Shown piece by piece: positions 60,149-64,000 of a stretch of DNA of 64,000 nt (position 1 is its first letter; each line of letters opens with the position of its first letter). The translations under genes were made by a program, and so were the position numbers. The stretch spans positions 62,001 through 126,000 of the forward strand of contig NCSJ02000007.1 in the NCBI GenBank assembly GCA_002812745.2, written 5' to 3'. This stretch comes from Scytalidium lignicola. Its lineage: Eukaryota > Ascomycota > Leotiomycetes. The notes below the pieces were generated by a model, which made no database searches, was not told the DNA's origin, and worked only from the letters and a program-made list of their open reading frames with translations.

Positions 60149-61982
60149 AGGGCTGGGACATGTACGTACGTGTGCGCGTGAGAATAGGGGGGGGTTGAGA
60201 GAGAGGAGTTGGGAGAAGGTATAGCGTATTACTACTTAGTTTTTAAATCGTGCAGTTGAGATCAGATAATATAGATTTATGCTTTGTGTGACTTTTTTGT
60301 TTTTTACTTTTATATATATTATTTCCCCTTGCGTTCTTAATACACTAACAATTGGGTTGGTAATGGCCTTGTAAATGAGTGTCATGTGTTCTTGAATAGT
60401 CTCATGAGAGATTGATATTCTTTGTAAGCATCAAAAGAGAAGAGAAGCCAGAGGTGCTGTTACCCCCACCTTCACAGCAATTGACCTTGACCACAGCATG
60501 TGTTGGTACATGCACCAAGGAGTGGTTTCCTTCCTTACGATGGACCTGACTCAGATTGTTGGAGTGTTCCAGATGTACAACTACGGGAATAAGGTAACCT
60601 GAAAAAAGGTGAATTGATTACCTTTTTTTAATTGCCCTTTCGAAGAGTAGCTCCAAAATCTATCAAGAAGGCGACTAGCTGCATTGCGATACCGTTGCGG
60701 CAATCAAATCATAAAACTAAAATTGTAGTGACTCCATCTAGTACAGTATACAGTAATACCAAAATAAGTTGAATTTATCGTGTAATTTAAGTTGTTGTCC
60801 ACCTGTACTTATGTATAGTAAATCATAGAAGCATTACTATCTACGAATATTTGGACCTCGGCTGAATCACCTCCGGGAATAAAATTATCCGCGGGGTCCG
60901 AAAGGCATTCTTGGCCATGCACGTGGCTTGGGTGTGGCTGTAGACAGTACCTAGTCCGAATTAGAGTATTCACGTGCGTGGCTGGTTGCGATCGGCCTGG
61001 CTCGATTGCGCCTTACCAGTCTTGGCTGCCGTAATCTGTGTCCATGCTGGGTCACGTTCAGGTAAATGATCTGGAATATTCGGTTCAGCTGAACGGGACT
61101 TTGTCAAATCATGTGGGGCATGTAATGTATGTTTCGGGCTTCTATTCTGTGTATGTCGCAATATATCTCGATAATATACAGTGCGTAAGATCAATAATCA
61201 GTCGAACATGATTATTTTGTACTGTGTTAAATACATCTATTCATCTATTCATTGAGACGTAACAAACAAGTGACGGTAGCTCTCTCATTGTTCCTAACCG
61301 CTTGTGGCATAGCACCAAATCACCTGACCCAGAACACCCGTAACCGCGGTCCAGCACCTCCACCAATAGCGGGGCGCCATCGGACGCCCACTGGTTTCCT
61401 CTTCTCGGGCGTTCCCGGTTCGATGGCGAAACGTCACCCCTGCCACTCCACTCTTGGGACACCCTGACCTCGCCCTGCTCCGAGGACGGCTTGCCACTGG
61501 CTACGCACACTCCCTTCCCCTCGACTACTTTTTATTGCCGGGTTCCTTTCTTCCTTCCAGCCGTGGTATTTTTTTTCACTTTCTACTTGTACAATAACTC
61601 TTTTTTTCCTTAGTCGTTGGTCGCCCTTCTGCAACTGTTCATTCTATATCCGGTGTGTATATCTCTATCTGGACCTGCCTCTGCTTGGTCCAATAGATCT
61701 CTTTCCTAAAGGACCCGCTCAGTTAGTGGACTTGTAGCTAATCTTGCTTCGTTCCTCTAGGCAAGGCGTCACGTGTGTCCTTTCAGCCCTGGGAGGAAAT
61801 TACAAAGAGATATTCTAAAATTTCTTCTTGCCCTTGGAATATTCTCCAATCATCATCCTAGAGCCCATCCATTCTGCAGTCATATCGAACTTGCAACACT
61901 TAATACCAGCAACACTCTCCGCAGCTTTCTTTTCATTCTCCAACAAAGTCAACCATTAAAAAGACCTATACCTACAGACACC
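60149..61982. other. Intergenic region
   Basis: No supportable gene. A GC-richer, polypyrimidine-containing zone at about 61260-61980 precedes the small-protein gene and is probably its promoter and 5' UTR. Confidence 0.5.
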
Positions 61983-62201
61983 ATGCATATCGCACGACGC
62001 TTCTCGCTCACCAACTTCTTCATCGCCTCCACCGCCCTCGCCTTCCAGGTCTTCGTCCTATACCCATGGCATCAACAGCTGGACGACGACTTTGAGAAGC
62101 TGAAGAAGCACAACTTGCAAGTCCTCGAGGCGGGCGAGCAGCGACTGGGACAGATCCAAGCAGCGATCATGGCGCTGGATAAGCAGAAGGCTGCAAAATA
62201 A
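61983..62201 (+). CDS. Small single-TM protein, probably mitochondrial, function unknown
   Basis: An ATG in a good context (ACACCATGC) opens 72 codons. The in-frame extension upstream to 61773 looks like 5' UTR. The product begins MHIARRFSLTNFFIASTALA, a basic short segment followed by one hydrophobic helix ending FQVFVLYPWHQQ. Then comes a charged helix with DDDFEKLKKHNLQVLEAGEQ. The shape resembles small inner-membrane respiratory accessory proteins, but I cannot name a family. Codon use and the GC-rich, CT-rich upstream region look like a real expressed housekeeping gene. It has no introns. Confidence 0.7.
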   Translation: MHIARRFSLTNFFIASTALAFQVFVLYPWHQQLDDDFEKLKKHNLQVLEAGEQRLGQIQAAIMALDKQKAAK

Positions 62202-64000
62202 AGAGGATATTGGACATCGGAGACGTGGCAGGAGATAGGAGAACAAGCAGAAGGAGGCATAGAAATGTTGTAGAGATGGAAATTTTCACAACATAACGAC
62301 ATACACCCACATACACAAATACGAACAACCTCTCGTACACTCGCACCCAACATTACGCATTAACATTCGAACAACCTCGCACACTATGTGCACCCCGATT
62401 CGCGCCCACAACAAGTTGACACCTACCCACATACAACTACGTAAACACACGCTCACGCATTCACGACTCACCGAGGACAATTTCACGCTAGACGCGCTGA
62501 ACGAACCTCTTACATTGTTCTTTAGAGACTAAGGAAAGGCAATGGTATAGACATAGAAGTAGAAGGACGTGGGTCCCCCTAATACACACAAATTCCCATA
62601 CTTGCACACTGATTTCTCATTTGCTCATGGCCTGTATAAATCTTTTTCCGGGGATATGTTTTGCTTTTTTTTTTGCTTAGGCGAAGGAAATAGAAATAGA
62701 CAATAGTACTATTCCAAATTTATAAGAATCCAGCCTTGTATACGTAAAAATACATCAAATCGAGAAAGTCGTTTGAAAACGTGTCCCAACACTCCTACTC
62801 GTTCCAAATGGCTTCCCTGTCAGTGTCCTGGGCCACTTCTCCGCATCTCTTGATCCCAGCAGTTATGATTTCATAGAGCAAGCTCCCCAGTCATAATTAA
62901 TGCCGCAGTCAAACTAACTGGACAAAACACTCTCGTTTCTTAACTTGTCACATTATATCTTGATCTGGATCTCTCATCTACGGCACCATGGTCATGGTGC
63001 TTCAGATCACGCACCTCACGTCACAGTGCAGAGCGATCGCGACAAGAACGCAAGGCACTCTGTTTGTGCATCTTGCGCTTGACACATTTCGTCAGCGATC
63101 CTCTAATTTGATAATCAACAACTAGAATTTTTTTTNAAATTAAATTAAATTCTTTTTTTTCCAGTTCCAGGATCATCGACCTTTTGCGCCGCGCACATAC
63201 CCTTCTATCTTCTAATCAAGCCAATCTCTCGTAATCCTTTTTCTCCTTCAAAAAAATTTTCCCTGTATTAATTCCCGTTCCCAGGGTGCGAGCCCAAAAT
63301 CTCAAATTGCCAAAACCACAACGCAGGAATGACACATACAAGGTAAGCAAACACTTTCTATCACATGTTGACAATAATACTTGTACCGTTGTATATAACC
63401 ATCCTACTATATGCACACACTTACAAAAGATCCAATGCCTAACCCAGAAAGATATCCCAATCCGTCGTACCTTGCATCAAAAGGCGAAGCAACATCCATT
63501 CACATTGCCTCTTTGCCCAGCCGTGGCGCAAGAACAACTTACCTCAGCAGCACCTTCCTTGTCATTAACTAATTAATCTTTTCCAGAAACAGTAACCCTG
63601 TTTCATTTTCTTACAGTCCTGCGCGAATTAAAAGAGGAAAATATTTTCCCCGCCTGGAACTTTCTCACTCTCTTTCTACGGTACGTATGTGTGGTTGTTC
63701 CGATGAGCAGGAAAATCCAAAAGTCCGAGGAATTCCTCGGAATCGCCAAGCCTTTTTTTTTCCTTTTTGTGGTAGTGGCGGTCGTAGCGGTTGGGTCCCT
63801 TTGGGTAGTATTAGTCCTGTAGTTACGCTGCTTCGGTGCGGTTAGGCGTGCGCTAGAGTGGCTTTGGTCGATCTTAGCGGTAGCGCACCCCTGGTAAAGT
63901 TGGGCCTTTGGGGGAAGAATGGGGACCACGAAACTTGGTTTTGGTACCTTTTCTTATCCAGGTCCATACAGCGGCCGTCATCGTTTTGATGCGAAGAGGG
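62202..64000. other. Right-end region, possible 5' UTR of a gene beyond the window
   Basis: No coding sequence is recognised. CT-rich DNA at about 63170-63290 is followed by splice-like signals: AAG/GTAAGC near 63341, a TTTTCTTACAG acceptor ending near 63616 and TACG/GTACGT near 63681. These could be untranslated exons of a plus-strand gene continuing to the right. From 62280 to 62490 the plus strand is ACA/CAC-rich. There is a single N at 63136 after eight T. Confidence 0.35.

Noticed and set aside
63286..63929. Frames at the right end on both strands
   Set aside because: No recognisable product; the local splice-like signals fit untranslated exons better than coding ones.

Overview
The window is nuclear DNA of a filamentous ascomycete (Pezizomycotina). 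Support: most genes carry several short spliceosomal introns of about 50-75 bases with canonical GT/AG ends, and the protein families are typical of these fungi (Zn2Cys6 regulators, fungal SLATT, GH81, laccase, DUF6590, Dal5-type transporter, TauD dioxygenase). A Leotiomycete is my best guess from the overall protein flavour, but this is inference. Gene density is low. AT-rich gene-poor stretches (about 5.5-6.2, 16-18.9, 24.4-30.5, 41.3-44.5, 48.6-50.4 and 53.7-54.7 kb) separate small groups of genes. Exon models were worked out by hand from splice signals and frame. Most of the multi-exon models close exactly in frame.

Layout. 3.6-9.2 kb: an O-methyltransferase, a regulator-like protein without a zinc cluster, and a short-chain dehydrogenase, which may be a small metabolic group. 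10.0-10.9 kb: a fungal SLATT two-TM protein. 11.7-16.1 kb: a secreted six-hairpin glycosidase, an uncharacterised gene broken at a G run, and a PGAP4-like Golgi glycosyltransferase. 18.9-20.0 kb: an M50B-like membrane metalloprotease. 21.2-24.3 kb: a GC-rich, nine-exon secreted GH81 beta-1,3-glucanase with a beta-trefoil-like tail. 27.4-27.7 kb: a two-exon, 78-residue secreted six-cysteine protein. 30.5-35.1 kb: a HerA/FtsK-like ATPase, then a GH95 alpha-L-fucosidase. 35.8-41.3 kb: a TetX-like FAD monooxygenase, a Zn2Cys6 regulator and a VOC/glyoxalase-fold protein. 44.6-48.6 kb: two decayed genes (DUF6590, and a large ascomycete family of unknown function). 50.5-53.7 kb: a laccase interrupted by one nonsense codon inside a copper motif, and a glycine-rich Hint-domain gene broken by a short insertion. 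54.8-60.1 kb: a divergent pair of a TauD/Jlp1-type dioxygenase and a Dal5/Soa1-type transporter, a plausible sulfonate-use module. 62.0 kb: a small conserved-looking single-TM protein.

The most noteworthy points are the Hint-domain gene with its CCTAGG-flanked insertion, the nonsense codon in the laccase, the dioxygenase/transporter pair, the unlisted small cysteine-rich secreted protein, two genes with relatives in prokaryotic conflict systems (SLATT, HerA/FtsK ATPase), an all-transition dispersed repeat pair consistent with RIP, and single N characters after homopolymers that break two reading frames artificially. I found no convincing wholly new multi-gene system.
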